From Streptomyces guryensis (GTDB lineage: Bacteria > Actinomycetota > Actinomycetes > Streptomycetales > Streptomycetaceae), in assembly GCF_021261325.1 (NCBI RefSeq), contig NZ_JAJSBI010000004.1, positions 62,001 to 126,000 of the forward strand: a stretch of DNA of 64,000 bases, read 5' to 3'. The notes below the pieces were generated by a model. The model did no database searches, was not told the DNA's origin, and saw only the letters and a program-made list of their open reading frames with translations. The translations under genes and the position numbers were made by a program. Positions 21,255-30,240 of the stretch are shown here, in pieces; positions within the stretch are counted from its first letter, which is position 1, and each line of letters begins with the position of its first letter.

Positions 21255-22344
21255 TCGCGAGTTCCAAGTACGCGGCGAACAGCACCAGATGGACCCCGCC
21301 CTGCAGCGGCGTGGCCCGGCCCGGCACCACCGTCAGCGAGCTCACCACCACGGTCAGGGCGAGCAGCACCATGTGCGTCGAGCCGAGGCCGAGGACGAGC
21401 GGGCCGGAGAGCCAGACGGATGCCAGGGCGACCGCGGGGATGGTCAGGCCGATGCTGGCCATTGCAGAACCGAGGGCAAGGTTGAGGCTGGTCTGTACCC
21501 GGTCGCGGCGGGCGGAGCGCAGGGCCGCGATGGTCTCGGGGAGCAGCACCAGCAGCGCGATGATCACGCCGACGACTGCGTGGTGCAGTCCGGCGGCCTC
21601 CACTCCGGACTCGATCGTGGGCGACACGCCCTTGGCCAGCCCGACCACGCCGATCAGCGCGAGACCGAGCAGGCCCAGGCTGATCCACGCGGTGCGGACG
21701 GTCGGGGTGTCCGCGTGGTCGTCCGCGGTGATCACCCCGCCCTGGCGGCTGATGGGCAGGAAGTAGTCGCGGTGCCGCACGGTCTGGGTCGCGACGAAGA
21801 GGCCGTAGAGGATCAGCGAGGAGATCGCGGCGAAGGTGAGCTGTACGCCCGAGAACTCCGGGCCGGGCTTGCTGGTGGTGAACGTCGGCAGCACCAGGCT
21901 GAGCGTGGCCAGGGTGGCGACGGTGGCGAGCGCGGCGCCGGTGCCTTCGGGGTTGAAGACCGCCGTGCCGTGGCGCATGGAGGCGACGAGCAGACAGACG
22001 CCGACGATGCCGTTGCAGGTGATCATCACCGCGGCGAAGACCGTGTCCCTGGCCAGGGTCGAGCTCTTGCCGCCGCCGTCAGCCATCAGGGTGACGATCA
22101 GGGCGACCTCGATGACCGTGACGGCGACGGCGAGCACGAGCGAGCCGAACGGTTCGCCGACCCGGTGGGCGACCACCTCGGCGTGGTGCACGGCAGCGAG
22201 GACGGCGCCCGCGAGGACGAGCGTGACCACAGCGACGACCGCGGCGGGCAGATCGCGCCCCCAGGTGAAGGCCAGCAGGACGATCGCCAGCACCGGCACG
22301 AGGGACGTCCACTGTGTTGTGAGCGACCTGAGCCGAGCGATCAT
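21244..22344 (-). CDS. Calcium/cation:proton antiporter, ChaA-like
   Basis: A 366-residue membrane protein of the CaCA (cation/Ca exchanger) superfamily with about 11 spans. Both alpha-repeat motifs are seen: SLVLAVAVTVIEVALIV with the conserved glutamate, and VGVIIALLVLLPETIAALRSA with the PET signature. Length and motifs match ChaA-type Ca/Na/K:H antiporters. I start at the ATG 22344 (MIARLRSLTTQW), although no clear ribosome site is visible. It overlaps the MHS transporter gene by 11 bases at the 3' ends. Ion specificity is inferred. Confidence 0.9.
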   Translation of the reverse strand: MIARLRSLTTQWTSLVPVLAIVLLAFTWGRDLPAAVVAVVTLVLAGAVLAAVHHAEVVAHRVGEPFGSLVLAVAVTVIEVALIVTLMADGGGKSSTLARDTVFAAVMITCNGIVGVCLLVASMRHGTAVFNPEGTGAALATVATLATLSLVLPTFTTSKPGPEFSGVQLTFAAISSLILYGLFVATQTVRHRDYFLPISRQGGVITADDHADTPTVRTAWISLGLLGLALIGVVGLAKGVSPTIESGVEAAGLHHAVVGVIIALLVLLPETIAALRSARRDRVQTSLNLALGSAMASIGLTIPAVALASVWLSGPLVLGLGSTHMVLLALTVVVSSLTVVPGRATPLQGGVHLVLFAAYLELAINP

Positions 22345-22370
22345 GCAGCGATCGTTGCAGAGGCATACCT

Positions 22371-22395
22371 GCCCCGCACTGCGGCGGTGCGGGGC
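22371..22395. terminator. Hairpin terminator
   Basis: Perfect 9-bp stem (GCCCCGCAC / GTGCGGGGC) with a 7-nt loop, just beyond the stop of the minus-strand gene 22416-22718 and upstream of the antiporter start. Confidence 0.65.
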
Positions 22396-22415
22396 CCCTT
22401 CGGGGGGTGTGCGGT

Positions 22416-22718
22416 CTATTTGAGCTCGCTCATCTCCAGCAGGTCGCAGTTGGTGAACGTGCGCTCGCCGATGCTCAGTGCGCTCATCTGCTCCGCCATC
22501 CTGGTCGTCTCCGGGTCGTTGCTGTTCCGCATCGCGTCCTCGTACGACTCGAATTCGATCAGCGCCAGATAGCGGTTGGGATTGTCCCGGTCCTTCAGGA
22601 GCATGCTGTGCGTTGGACCGCCCGCCCGGTCCGCGGTGCGCTGCCTCGCCTCCTGGACCAGTTGCTCCATCTCCTCCAGACGCTCGGTCTGGAAGTCGAC
22701 GATCTGTACGAACTTCAC
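22416..22718 (-). CDS. Small protein of the dimeric alpha/beta-barrel type
   Basis: A 100-residue conserved hypothetical protein. The GTG at 22718 is chosen because GGAGG sits five bases before it, giving MKFVQIVDFQTERLEEMEQL. The pattern of a beta strand (KFVQIVDF), a helix, then DRDNPNRYLALIEFESYEDAMRNSNDPET resembles ABM/EthD-like dimeric ferredoxin-like folds. No catalytic residues can be assigned. It is monocistronic, flanked by hairpins on both sides. Confidence 0.8.
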   Translation of the reverse strand: MKFVQIVDFQTERLEEMEQLVQEARQRTADRAGGPTHSMLLKDRDNPNRYLALIEFESYEDAMRNSNDPETTRMAEQMSALSIGERTFTNCDLLEMSELK

Positions 22719-22779
22719 GGGAACCTCCACCCGGCCATGGCGCTCCCGGGCCGGGAGACGCGCTCAGGAAACAAGCAAG

Positions 22780-22824
22780 CACCGGGAGCGGTGGTCGGCA
22801 ATTCGCCGCGCGCCGCTCCCGGTG
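22780..22824 (-). terminator. Terminator downstream of the TerC gene
   Basis: Perfect 12-bp stem (CACCGGGAGCGG / CCGCTCCCGGTG) with a 21-nt loop, followed on the minus strand by the moderately T-rich TGCTTGCTTGTTT. Confidence 0.7.
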
Positions 22825-22849
22825 GTGGTTGTTTCTACGTCCGTCGCAG

Positions 22850-23851
22850 TCAGGCCTGGATGCTGTCCTTCGCAGCGCCTTCGCTCTGCGCCTGCGCCGC
22901 CTCGGCCGCCGCCTGCTTCTTTGTCGCCCTCAGGCTGGTGAGGGTGGTGACGATCAGGACCGAGCAGATCACGCCGAGGGAGACCGGGATGGAGATCTCC
23001 GGGACGTGGACGCCGGACTCGTGCAGCGCGTGCAGCACCAGCTTGACGCCGATGAAGCCGAGGATGATCGACAGGCCGTAGCTGAGGTGGACCAGCTTCT
23101 TCAGCAGGCCACCGATCAGGAAGTACAGCTGCCTGAGGCCCATCAGCGCGAAGGCGTTGGCGGTGAAGACGATGTACGGGTCCTGGGTCAGGCCGAAGAT
23201 CGCGGGGATCGAGTCGAGCGCGAACAGGACGTCGGTGGTGCCGATCGCGAGCATCACGACCAGCATCGGCGTCATGACCCGCTTGCCGTTCTGCTCGATC
23301 CACAGTTTGGTGCCGTGGTAGCGGTCGGCGACACCGAAGCGGCGCTCGGCGGCCTTGAGCAGCTTGTTCTCCTCGAACTCCTCGTCCTCCTCGTCGGCCC
23401 GGGCCTCCTGGATGAGCTTCCAGGCGGTCCAGATGAGGAAGGCGCCGAAGAGGTAGAAGACCCAGGCGAAGCTGGCGAGGATCGCGGCACCGGCGGCGAT
23501 GAAGATCGCCCGCAGGACCAGGGCTATGAGGACGCCGACGAGCAGCACCCGCTGCTGGTACTGCGAGGGCACCGCGAACTTCGCCATGATCAGGACGAAG
23601 ACGAAGAGGTTGTCGACACTCAGGGACTTCTCGGTGATGAAGCCCGCGAAGAACTCGCCGCCGGCCTGGCCGCCGCCGAAGATGAGCAGGCCGAGGCCGA
23701 AGAGCCCGGCGAGGGCGATCCAGACGACCGTCCAGATCCCGGCTTCCTTGATCGAGACGTCGTGCGGCTTGCGGCCGATGAAGAAGTCGACCGCGATCAG
23801 GGCGGCAAGGCCCACGATGGTCAGGACCCACAGGGTCGGGGAAACATCCAC
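22850..23851 (-). CDS. TerC-family membrane protein (probable metal exporter)
   Basis: A 333-residue integral membrane protein of the TerC/Alx family with about nine spans. Family members export manganese or load metal onto secreted proteins, and some are linked to tellurite resistance. Conserved acidic spans are present: ITEKSLSVDNLFVFVLI with the SVDN motif and TTDVLFALDSIPAIFGLTQ with DSIPA. A hydrophilic loop rich in Glu (ADEEDEEFEENK) lies in the middle. The GTG at 23851 has GGAGG four bases in front; that ribosome site is predicted to be masked by the upstream RNA element, which supports manganese-controlled expression. Confidence 0.93.
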   Translation of the reverse strand: MDVSPTLWVLTIVGLAALIAVDFFIGRKPHDVSIKEAGIWTVVWIALAGLFGLGLLIFGGGQAGGEFFAGFITEKSLSVDNLFVFVLIMAKFAVPSQYQQRVLLVGVLIALVLRAIFIAAGAAILASFAWVFYLFGAFLIWTAWKLIQEARADEEDEEFEENKLLKAAERRFGVADRYHGTKLWIEQNGKRVMTPMLVVMLAIGTTDVLFALDSIPAIFGLTQDPYIVFTANAFALMGLRQLYFLIGGLLKKLVHLSYGLSIILGFIGVKLVLHALHESGVHVPEISIPVSLGVICSVLIVTTLTSLRATKKQAAAEAAQAQSEGAAKDSIQA

Positions 23852-24003
23852 TGCGCCTCCGGCAATACGTAACGGCAGATGACCAGCGTCGTCGCGCTGC
23901 CGGAGGTCTCTTCCACCCAGGGTGGGCCGACGCCCCGGGATCAGTCCTGATCCGTATTGACGGGTACGCCGCAGTCGACAGGGAGTACTCCCCTCCGTGA
24001 GGA
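23852..24003 (-). ncRNA. Probable yybP-ykoY manganese riboswitch in the terC leader
   Basis: The 150-base leader of the terC gene has the start signature GGGGAGTA (complement of 23986-23993) and the downstream AGAGACCTCCGGCA (around 23897-23910), both typical of the yybP-ykoY class that precedes terC/alx and mntP genes. CCTCCGGC at 23899-23906 is perfectly complementary to GCCGGAGG at 23856-23863, which is the terC ribosome site, so the expression platform can sequester it. Class assignment rests on these motifs and the known association with terC; no covariance search was run. Confidence 0.65.
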
Positions 24004-24005
24004 CT

Positions 24006-24034
24006 ACAGTACCCAATCACCAAGGAAAGGTAAA
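24006..24034 (-). promoter_or_regulatory. Candidate promoter for the terC leader RNA
   Basis: On the minus strand TTTACC (24029-24034) and TACTGT (24006-24011) are separated by exactly 17 bp, inside an unusually AT-rich patch for this genome. Transcription would begin just before the riboswitch signature. Confidence 0.5.
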
Positions 24035-24077
24035 GCAAATAGCAAAAGAAAGGTCAAGATGGCTGGTCAGGATGGCT

Positions 24078-26078
24078 TTACCGGTACTTGGCGCGGGCCG
24101 CTGCCACCTGGGTGAGCACCTGCTGGAGCACCTGGCTGCCGGCCGGAACGAGCGCCGGCTCATAGGTCCAGGCATGGCCGACCCACGGGTCGGCGAGGTG
24201 GTCGTCGGGAAGCGGGGTGAGGCGCAGCAGCGAACGCCACAGAGGGTCCAGCAAAGGCCCGTAGCCGGCGGCCTCCTCGCGGTCCGCGACCATCATCAGG
24301 TGGACTCCCACGGCCGGGCCCTCGTCCGCGAGGTAGCGCAGCTGGGTCACGGCCCGGTCGTCGAAGCCGTGCGGGAAGTCGTTGACGATCAGGAGCTGCT
24401 CGCCGGGGTCCAGGCCGGGCGGGAGCGAGTCGGCCGCACCGCCGCGCACTGCCATCTGCACCAGGTCGACGCGCTGGGTGAGTCGGGTCAGGACGTCCGC
24501 CACGCCCGCCGCGCCCAGTGCGGGCGGGGCCGCGAGCACCCCGCTGTCCGCCAGCGGTGCGAGCGCCTGCGCCGCGGAGCCGGCCGGGTCGACGACATGC
24601 ACGGTGAAGTCGCCCGCCGGATAGACCGCGAGCAGCCGTGCCGCGAGCGCCACCGCGGTGTCCATCGCGATGCGCCCCAGCTCAAGGGCGTCCGCGACCG
24701 AGTCGTCGAGCGATGCGGGACGTCCGCTGTCGATCCACAGGCCGCGTTCGAGCGGCAGGCGGACCAGCATCGGGATACGCAGCAGCTCGCTCTCGGGCAG
24801 CGAGAGGTCACCCAGGCGCAGGGCCATGGGGATCTCCATCGGCACCCGGTAGCCGTGCCAGACGGGGTTGTCCCAGCGCGCGTACGCGGGCGGCAGCGCG
24901 GGCTCGACGACCTCGGACTCGGCGGTGAGCTGGGCGAGGTCCCGGTCGAGCGCCGCCCTGGCCTGGTCGACGAGCTGCGCGTGCTTGGCGCGGGCCGCCT
25001 CGCGCGCGGCGTCGCCCTGTCCGCCGATTCTGCTGCGTGGGTCGGACAGAGCCTGGTCGATCTCCTTCTCCATGCGCGAGTCGGCGAAGTCGACGGCGCT
25101 GCGGTACGCGGCCGCGGTGCGGGCCAGGTCCTCGAACATGCCCCAGACCTGGTTGTACAAGCGCTCGTCCATGGACCAGCCGGTCGCGTCGCCGGCCACC
25201 GGCGGCGCGGGCTGTCCCGGCGGGGCCGGGGGCACGGTGGGCGGAGGTGGTGGCGGAGCGGCGGCCTGCCGACCCGGGTGGCTGTAGTTGACGGGGTCGC
25301 CGGCGGTGGGCGAGGACGGCTGCGTGACCGCGGAGGGATCCGTGGGGCATCCGGGCTGTGTGGCCTGTGGTCCATACCGCGATGTGGGCTGCCGGGGTAC
25401 GGGGCCGGGGGCGCCCTGGGGTGCTGCGGGGCCGCCCTGGTCGGGGCCGTGCGCCGGTGCGGCGGACTGGCGTGTGCGGTCCCCGTCCGCGGTGCGGGGC
25501 GGGGGCGCCGGCACCGAGCGGGCCAGGCCCTGGGCCACCGCCTCGTTGATGGTGCCCGCGAGGCGGTGGGCCTCGGCCAGACCCTGGTCGGCGAAGAGCT
25601 CGGCGAGGCCACCCGCATACCCCTGGCCGACGGCACGCACCTTCCAGGCGCCCTGCCGGCGGTAGAGCTCCAGGGCGACGACGGCGCACTCGGCGTCCAG
25701 GCCGGTGATCCGGTAGCTGGCGACCTCGGTGCCGTCGAGGCCGGTGACCGCCACGAAGGGGGCGGCGACGGTGCCGAAGCGGGCGGGGCCTCCCCCGCCA
25801 CCCGTGGGCAGGGCGAGCAGCACACTGACCCGGTGCACGGCCTCCGGCATGGCGTCCAGGTCCACCGCGAGACGGTGGTCGGCGGCCGCCTGCTTGGAGA
25901 CCTCGAGCCCGGGCAGGGTGGGCGCACCGGGATGGGCCACCCATTCGACGCCGCGGGCCCTGCCGTTCTCGTCGCTCAGTGTGGCCGAGGCCACGATCGG
26001 TGTGCCGGACGCAACCCGGATCTCGAGACGGGACTGGGAGAGCGGATGGTTCTGCCCCCGCACCAGCTCGGCCGTCAT
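24078..26078 (-). CDS. TerD-domain protein fused to a degenerate FtsK-like domain
   Basis: A 666-residue two-domain protein. Residues 1 to about 190 form a TerD/calcium-stress fold (LVRGQNHPLSQSRLEIRV, VSVLLALPTGGGG, AVVALELYRRQGAWKVRAVGQGYAGGL). Residues 190-310 are a Pro/Gly/Ala-rich linker including PPPPPPTVPPAPPGQPAPP. The C-terminal half, after a helical segment, resembles the FtsK/SpoIIIE-type P-loop domain (LLAVYPAGDFTVHVVDPAG, then EQLLIVNDFPHGFDDRAVTQLRYL like a Walker B strand) but shows no GxxxxGK[ST] Walker A, so ATP hydrolysis is doubtful. It lies downstream of a TerD gene, separated by a terminator. Function unknown; a scaffold in tellurite/stress complexes is a guess. Confidence 0.85.
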   Translation of the reverse strand: MTAELVRGQNHPLSQSRLEIRVASGTPIVASATLSDENGRARGVEWVAHPGAPTLPGLEVSKQAAADHRLAVDLDAMPEAVHRVSVLLALPTGGGGGPARFGTVAAPFVAVTGLDGTEVASYRITGLDAECAVVALELYRRQGAWKVRAVGQGYAGGLAELFADQGLAEAHRLAGTINEAVAQGLARSVPAPPPRTADGDRTRQSAAPAHGPDQGGPAAPQGAPGPVPRQPTSRYGPQATQPGCPTDPSAVTQPSSPTAGDPVNYSHPGRQAAAPPPPPPTVPPAPPGQPAPPVAGDATGWSMDERLYNQVWGMFEDLARTAAAYRSAVDFADSRMEKEIDQALSDPRSRIGGQGDAAREAARAKHAQLVDQARAALDRDLAQLTAESEVVEPALPPAYARWDNPVWHGYRVPMEIPMALRLGDLSLPESELLRIPMLVRLPLERGLWIDSGRPASLDDSVADALELGRIAMDTAVALAARLLAVYPAGDFTVHVVDPAGSAAQALAPLADSGVLAAPPALGAAGVADVLTRLTQRVDLVQMAVRGGAADSLPPGLDPGEQLLIVNDFPHGFDDRAVTQLRYLADEGPAVGVHLMMVADREEAAGYGPLLDPLWRSLLRLTPLPDDHLADPWVGHAWTYEPALVPAGSQVLQQVLTQVAAARAKYR

Positions 26079-26129
26079 CGCCCTCGTCCCCCTGCGTCGC
26101 TGTGTCGCTGTCGTGTCGTGTCGGGTGGG

Positions 26130-26158
26130 CCGGGGCCCGCCTTCGGGACGGGCCCCGG
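26130..26158. terminator. Hairpin terminator between the two TerD genes
   Basis: Perfect 10-bp stem (CCGGGGCCCG / CGGGCCCCGG) with a 9-nt loop containing TTCGG, in the 99-bp gap below the TerD stop codon. Confidence 0.7.
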
Positions 26159-26177
26159 CCCGGTCGCCCTGGTCGCC

Positions 26178-26756
26178 CTACAGGTGCGGCAGGATCGACG
26201 GCATCAGGTCCTGGAAGGTGCGGCCGTTGGCCGGGGTGCCGAGGGCCGTCATCGTCCAGCCCGGGCCCGAGCGATGCACCTTCGCCATGATCTGGGCCGT
26301 GTAGGCGCCGCCGCCCGCCAGCGTGTAGCGGGCGAGCTCCTGGCCGTTGGTCTCGTCGACCAGGCGGCAGAACGCGTTCTGCACCTCCTGGAACGTCTGG
26401 CCCGTGAAGGAGTTCACCGTGAAGACGATCTGGTCGATGTGGACCGGGATGCGCGCCAGGTCGACGAGGATCGCCTCGTCGTCGCCGCCCTGGCCGACAC
26501 CGCCGACGAGGTTGTCACCTGTGTGGCGCACGGAGCCGTCGTCGCTCACCAGATGACGGAAGAAGACGACGTCGACCGGCTGCTTGTCGGCGAAAAGGAC
26601 GGCGGAGGCGTCCAGGTCGATCTCCCGGGTGCGCGAGCCGAACAGGCCGCGCCGGGGAGCCGCCTGCCAGCCGAGACCCATGCGGACCGCGGTCAGGCTG
26701 CCTCCGTCGTTCTTCTGCAGACTGATGGCCTGACCCTTGGTCATGTTGACGGTCAC
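26178..26756 (-). CDS. TerD-family tellurium/stress protein
   Basis: A 192-residue TerD/TerE-type protein. The start is the GTG at 26756 behind GAGGGGATC, giving VTVNMTKGQAISLQKNDGG, the standard N terminus. Calcium-binding TerD features are seen: EIDLDASAVLF, then the acidic loop TGDNLVGGVGQGGDDEAILVDL, and the conserved C-terminal half with IVFTVNSFTGQTFQEVQNAFCRLVD. Such proteins bind calcium and act in tellurite, phage or differentiation phenotypes. It sits between uvrB and the TerD-FtsK-like gene on the same strand. Confidence 0.93.
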   Translation of the reverse strand: MTVNMTKGQAISLQKNDGGSLTAVRMGLGWQAAPRRGLFGSRTREIDLDASAVLFADKQPVDVVFFRHLVSDDGSVRHTGDNLVGGVGQGGDDEAILVDLARIPVHIDQIVFTVNSFTGQTFQEVQNAFCRLVDETNGQELARYTLAGGGAYTAQIMAKVHRSGPGWTMTALGTPANGRTFQDLMPSILPHL

Positions 26757-26914
26757 GCGCTGATCCCCTCTCGAACTGTCCCCTGTTGCCGCAAAGTCCG
26801 CGGTTGACAAAACCCTACGCAGGGCCGCCGAGACTGCCGCACCCCGACCCGTACTTTGTGTCGGTCTTGCAACACAGAGCGCAGGTGCCGAGGTCCGGCG
26901 GTGGCCGCGGGGGG

Positions 26915-29053
26915 TCAGGCCAGGCCTGCCTCCCTCATCTGGCGCAGTTCCTTCTTCATCTCGGAGACCTCGTCGCGCAGCCGGGCCGCGATCTCGAACT
27001 GGAGGTCGGCGGCGGCGGCGCGCATACGCGCCGTCATCTCCTCGATCTGGTCGGCGAGTTCGGCGGCGGGACGGTCGGTCGGAACCGTCTCCTTGGCCTT
27101 GCCCTTGGCGGACTTGGCACCGCCGGCGGCCTTGGAGCCGAGGGCGGGCACGGGTGCCTTGGCGCCCTTGCCCTCCTTCAGTTTTCGGTAGCCCGAGCCG
27201 AGAAGCTGCTCCGTGTCGACGTCCTCGCGGGCGATCTGCGCGACGATGTCGTTGATCTTCTTGCGGAGCGGCTGGGGGTCGATGCCGTTCGCCGTGTTGT
27301 ACGCGACCTGCTTCTCCCGGCGGCGGTTGGTCTCCTCGATGGCCTTCTCCATCGCCGGGGTGATCTTGTCGGCGTACATGTGGACCTGGCCGGAGACATT
27401 GCGCGCGGCGCGGCCGATCGTCTGGATCAGCGAGGTACCGGAGCGCAGGAAGCCCTCCTTGTCGGCGTCCAGGATGGCCACCAGGGACACCTCGGGCAGG
27501 TCGAGGCCCTCACGGAGGAGGTTGATGCCCACCAGAACGTCGAACTCGCCGGAGCGCAGTTCACGCAGCAGCTCGATGCGGCGCAGGGTGTCGACATCGC
27601 TGTGCAGATAGCGGACCTGGATGCCGAGCTCCAGGAAGTAGTCCGTGAGGTCCTCGGCCATCTTCTTGGTGAGGGTGGTGACCAGGACGCGCTCGTCCTT
27701 CTCGGTACGCGTGCGGATCTCGTGCACCAGGTCGTCGATCTGGCTCTCGGTGGGCTTGACCACGACCTCCGGGTCGATCAGTCCGGTGGGGCGGATGATC
27801 TGTTCCACGGCGCCGTCCGCGCGCGAGAGCTCGTACTTGCCCGGGGTCGCCGAGAGATAGACCGTCTGCCCGATGCGCTCCTGGAACTCCTCCCACTTCA
27901 GGGGCCGGTTGTCGAGGGCGGAGGGCAGACGGAAGCCGTGGTCGACGAGGGTGCGCTTGCGGGAGGCGTCGCCCTCGTACATCGCGCCGATCTGCGGGAC
28001 GGTGACGTGGGACTCGTCGATGACGAGGAGGAAGTCGTCCGGGAAGTAGTCGAGCAGGGTGTTGGGCGGGGAGCCGGGCGAACGGCCGTCGAAATGCATC
28101 GAGTAGTTCTCGACGCCGGAGCAGGAGCCGATCTGGCGGAGCATTTCGAGGTCGTACGTCGTCCGCATCCTGAGGCGCTGGGCCTCTAGGAGCTTGCCCT
28201 GTTTCTCCAGCTCGGCCAGGCGCTCGCCGAGCTCCTTCTCGATGTCGTTGGCGGCCCGCTCCAGGCGCTCCGGTCCCGCCACGTAGTGGGTGGCCGGGAA
28301 GATGTACAGCTGCTGGTCGTCGCTGATGATCTCGCCGGTGAGCGGGTGCAGCGTGGACAGCGCCTCGACCTCGTCGCCGAACATCTCGATGCGGACGGCG
28401 AGTTCCTCGTAGACCGGGAAGATCTCGATGGTGTCGCCGCGGACGCGGAAGGTGCCCCGGGTGAAGGCCAGGTCGTTGCGCGTGTACTGGATGTCGACGA
28501 AACGGCGCAGCAGCTGGTCGCGGTCGATCTCGTCGCCGACCCTGAGGGGGACCATGCGGTCCACGTACTCCTGCGGCGTGCCGAGGCCGTAGATGCAGGA
28601 GACCGAGGCCACCACGATCACGTCACGGCGGGTGAGCAGCGAGTTCGTCGCGGAGTGGCGCAGGCGCTCGACCTCCTCGTTGATCGAGGAGTCCTTCTCG
28701 ATGTAGGTGTCCGACTGCGGGACGTACGCCTCGGGCTGGTAGTAGTCGTAGTACGAGACGAAGTACTCGACGGCGTTGTTCGGCAGCAGCTCGCGGAACT
28801 CGTTCGCCAGCTGGGCGGCCAGGGTCTTGTTCGGCGCCATCACGAGGGTGGGGCGCTGAAGCTTCTCGATCATCCACGCGGTGGTGGCGGACTTGCCGGT
28901 GCCGGTCGCGCCGAGCAGGACGACATCCTTCTCGCCTGCCTCGACGCGCCGGGCGAGCTCGGCGATGGCCGTCGGCTGGTCGCCGCTGGGCTGGTAGGGG
29001 CTGACGACCTCGAAGGGCGCCACCGTGCGTTCGATGTTGGAAACGGGCCGCAT
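26915..29053 (-). CDS. uvrB: Excinuclease ABC subunit B
   Basis: Helicase-like subunit of nucleotide excision repair, 712 residues. Walker A GATGTGKS is at 48-55; the damage-probing beta-hairpin region has [26 protein letters not shown]; the DEAD-like box is VIDESHVT; motif VI is [11 protein letters not shown]-terminal UVR domain ([20 protein letters not shown]) contacts UvrC. A lysine/alanine-rich insert of about 40 residues precedes the UVR domain. The start is the ATG at 29053 with GGTGGA upstream; the open frame extends ten codons more but [11 protein letters not shown] is the conserved beginning. Confidence 0.97.
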   Translation of the reverse strand: MRPVSNIERTVAPFEVVSPYQPSGDQPTAIAELARRVEAGEKDVVLLGATGTGKSATTAWMIEKLQRPTLVMAPNKTLAAQLANEFRELLPNNAVEYFVSYYDYYQPEAYVPQSDTYIEKDSSINEEVERLRHSATNSLLTRRDVIVVASVSCIYGLGTPQEYVDRMVPLRVGDEIDRDQLLRRFVDIQYTRNDLAFTRGTFRVRGDTIEIFPVYEELAVRIEMFGDEVEALSTLHPLTGEIISDDQQLYIFPATHYVAGPERLERAANDIEKELGERLAELEKQGKLLEAQRLRMRTTYDLEMLRQIGSCSGVENYSMHFDGRSPGSPPNTLLDYFPDDFLLVIDESHVTVPQIGAMYEGDASRKRTLVDHGFRLPSALDNRPLKWEEFQERIGQTVYLSATPGKYELSRADGAVEQIIRPTGLIDPEVVVKPTESQIDDLVHEIRTRTEKDERVLVTTLTKKMAEDLTDYFLELGIQVRYLHSDVDTLRRIELLRELRSGEFDVLVGINLLREGLDLPEVSLVAILDADKEGFLRSGTSLIQTIGRAARNVSGQVHMYADKITPAMEKAIEETNRRREKQVAYNTANGIDPQPLRKKINDIVAQIAREDVDTEQLLGSGYRKLKEGKGAKAPVPALGSKAAGGAKSAKGKAKETVPTDRPAAELADQIEEMTARMRAAAADLQFEIAARLRDEVSEMKKELRQMREAGLA

Positions 29054-29093
29054 GGAATCCACCGTACGACCCGGCACTGACAACGCGGGCCGG

Positions 29094-29960
29094 TCAGCGG
29101 TTCTGCGGGGTGCGGGAACTGCCTCGGCCCGGCTGCCGGACCGGGCGGAGCTGGGGGCGGTGGGCCGGGTGGTGGACGGCCGGGTGGGCCGGGACGCCCG
29201 GCTTGTTCTCGAAGGGGGTCAGGGCGGGCCTGCCCATGACCATCAGCGGGTCGAACATCACGACCACGGCGGCGAGCAGGAGGAAGGCGAGCGGGCCGAC
29301 CAGCATGGGCCACAGCAGCTCGGCGGGCGAGTCTCCCGAGGCCGGGGCCGCCGTGCCGTGGAGGTGGACGGTGAGGGCCGCCATGCCCATGTAGTGCATG
29401 CCGCTGACGGCGAGTCCCATGACGAGGCTCGCGCCGACGCTCCACAGGAACCCTCTGACCTGTCCGGCCGCCCACAGGGCGGCGGTCGCGGCGCCCATCG
29501 CTATGACGACGGAGGCGGTGACGGTCAGTGTGTTGTATTCCAGCTTTCCGTTCAGCCGCATTCCGGCCATGCCCAGATAGTGCATCGAGGCGATTCCCAG
29601 GCCGGTGATCGTGCCCCCGGTGAACAGGGCCGTTCCCTTCGCGCCCTTGTAGCCGACGATGAAGATCCCGATGCCCACCATGACGATGGCGACGCCGAGG
29701 CTGGCGAACGTGATCGGCTTGTCGTAGTGGATCGGCGCCTGCCTGACCGTGAACCCCATCATCGCGACGAAGTGCATGGTCCATATGCCGGAGCCGATGG
29801 CCGCCGACCCGAGGGCCAGCCAGCCGGGCCGCCAGGAGTGGGCGACGAGCATGGATCTGGTCGTGCAGCGCAGCCCCAGGGCGCCACCGAGGGAGGCCAT
29901 GAGATAGGCCACCAGCGGTGTGACGAGTCCGTAGCTGAATCCGTCGACCGTGCCTTGCAT
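29094..29960 (-). CDS. MHYT-domain integral membrane sensor
   Basis: A 288-residue membrane protein with seven predicted spans and the MHYT signature repeated three times ([24 protein letters not shown]). The MHYT fold is thought to bind copper and sense oxygen, CO or NO. In many bacteria it is fused to GGDEF/EAL or kinase domains; here nothing follows except a Pro/His-rich cytoplasmic tail of about 45 residues ([16 protein letters not shown]). It ends 40 bp from the uvrB start on the same strand. No partner gene is visible. Confidence 0.9.
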   Translation of the reverse strand: MQGTVDGFSYGLVTPLVAYLMASLGGALGLRCTTRSMLVAHSWRPGWLALGSAAIGSGIWTMHFVAMMGFTVRQAPIHYDKPITFASLGVAIVMVGIGIFIVGYKGAKGTALFTGGTITGLGIASMHYLGMAGMRLNGKLEYNTLTVTASVVIAMGAATAALWAAGQVRGFLWSVGASLVMGLAVSGMHYMGMAALTVHLHGTAAPASGDSPAELLWPMLVGPLAFLLLAAVVVMFDPLMVMGRPALTPFENKPGVPAHPAVHHPAHRPQLRPVRQPGRGSSRTPQNR

Positions 29961-30240
29961 GCGCGGCTGCCCTTCCCGCCCTCTTGCGTCCCGGAATTCC
30001 CTGAAATACGCCCCCTCCCAGGACCGCCCGAGCGGTCAGGGTTGAGGCAGAGAGTATGACCCCCACCAGAATGGTCGAACGATTTTCCGGCAAAGAAACA
30101 CGTCCTTGCCTCAGTTGTGCGGCCCCAGTGAGCGGACTTGGGCGACTCCATTCAATGTGTGGTCGTTCTGTACCCCACCGTCGTTGACTCTCTGCTGTCA
30201 CAGTTGAGCTGTCCGTGTTCACACGACGCGAGGAGTACGC

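Noticed and set aside
26804..26809. Perfect TTGACA on the plus strand as a promoter
   Set aside because: It points into the antisense strand of uvrB and has no -10 at the right distance; no plus-strand gene follows.
30178..30240. PHO box before the glycerophosphodiesterase
   Set aside because: One GTTCACA-like unit is present but no second unit at 11-bp spacing, so PhoP control is unsupported.
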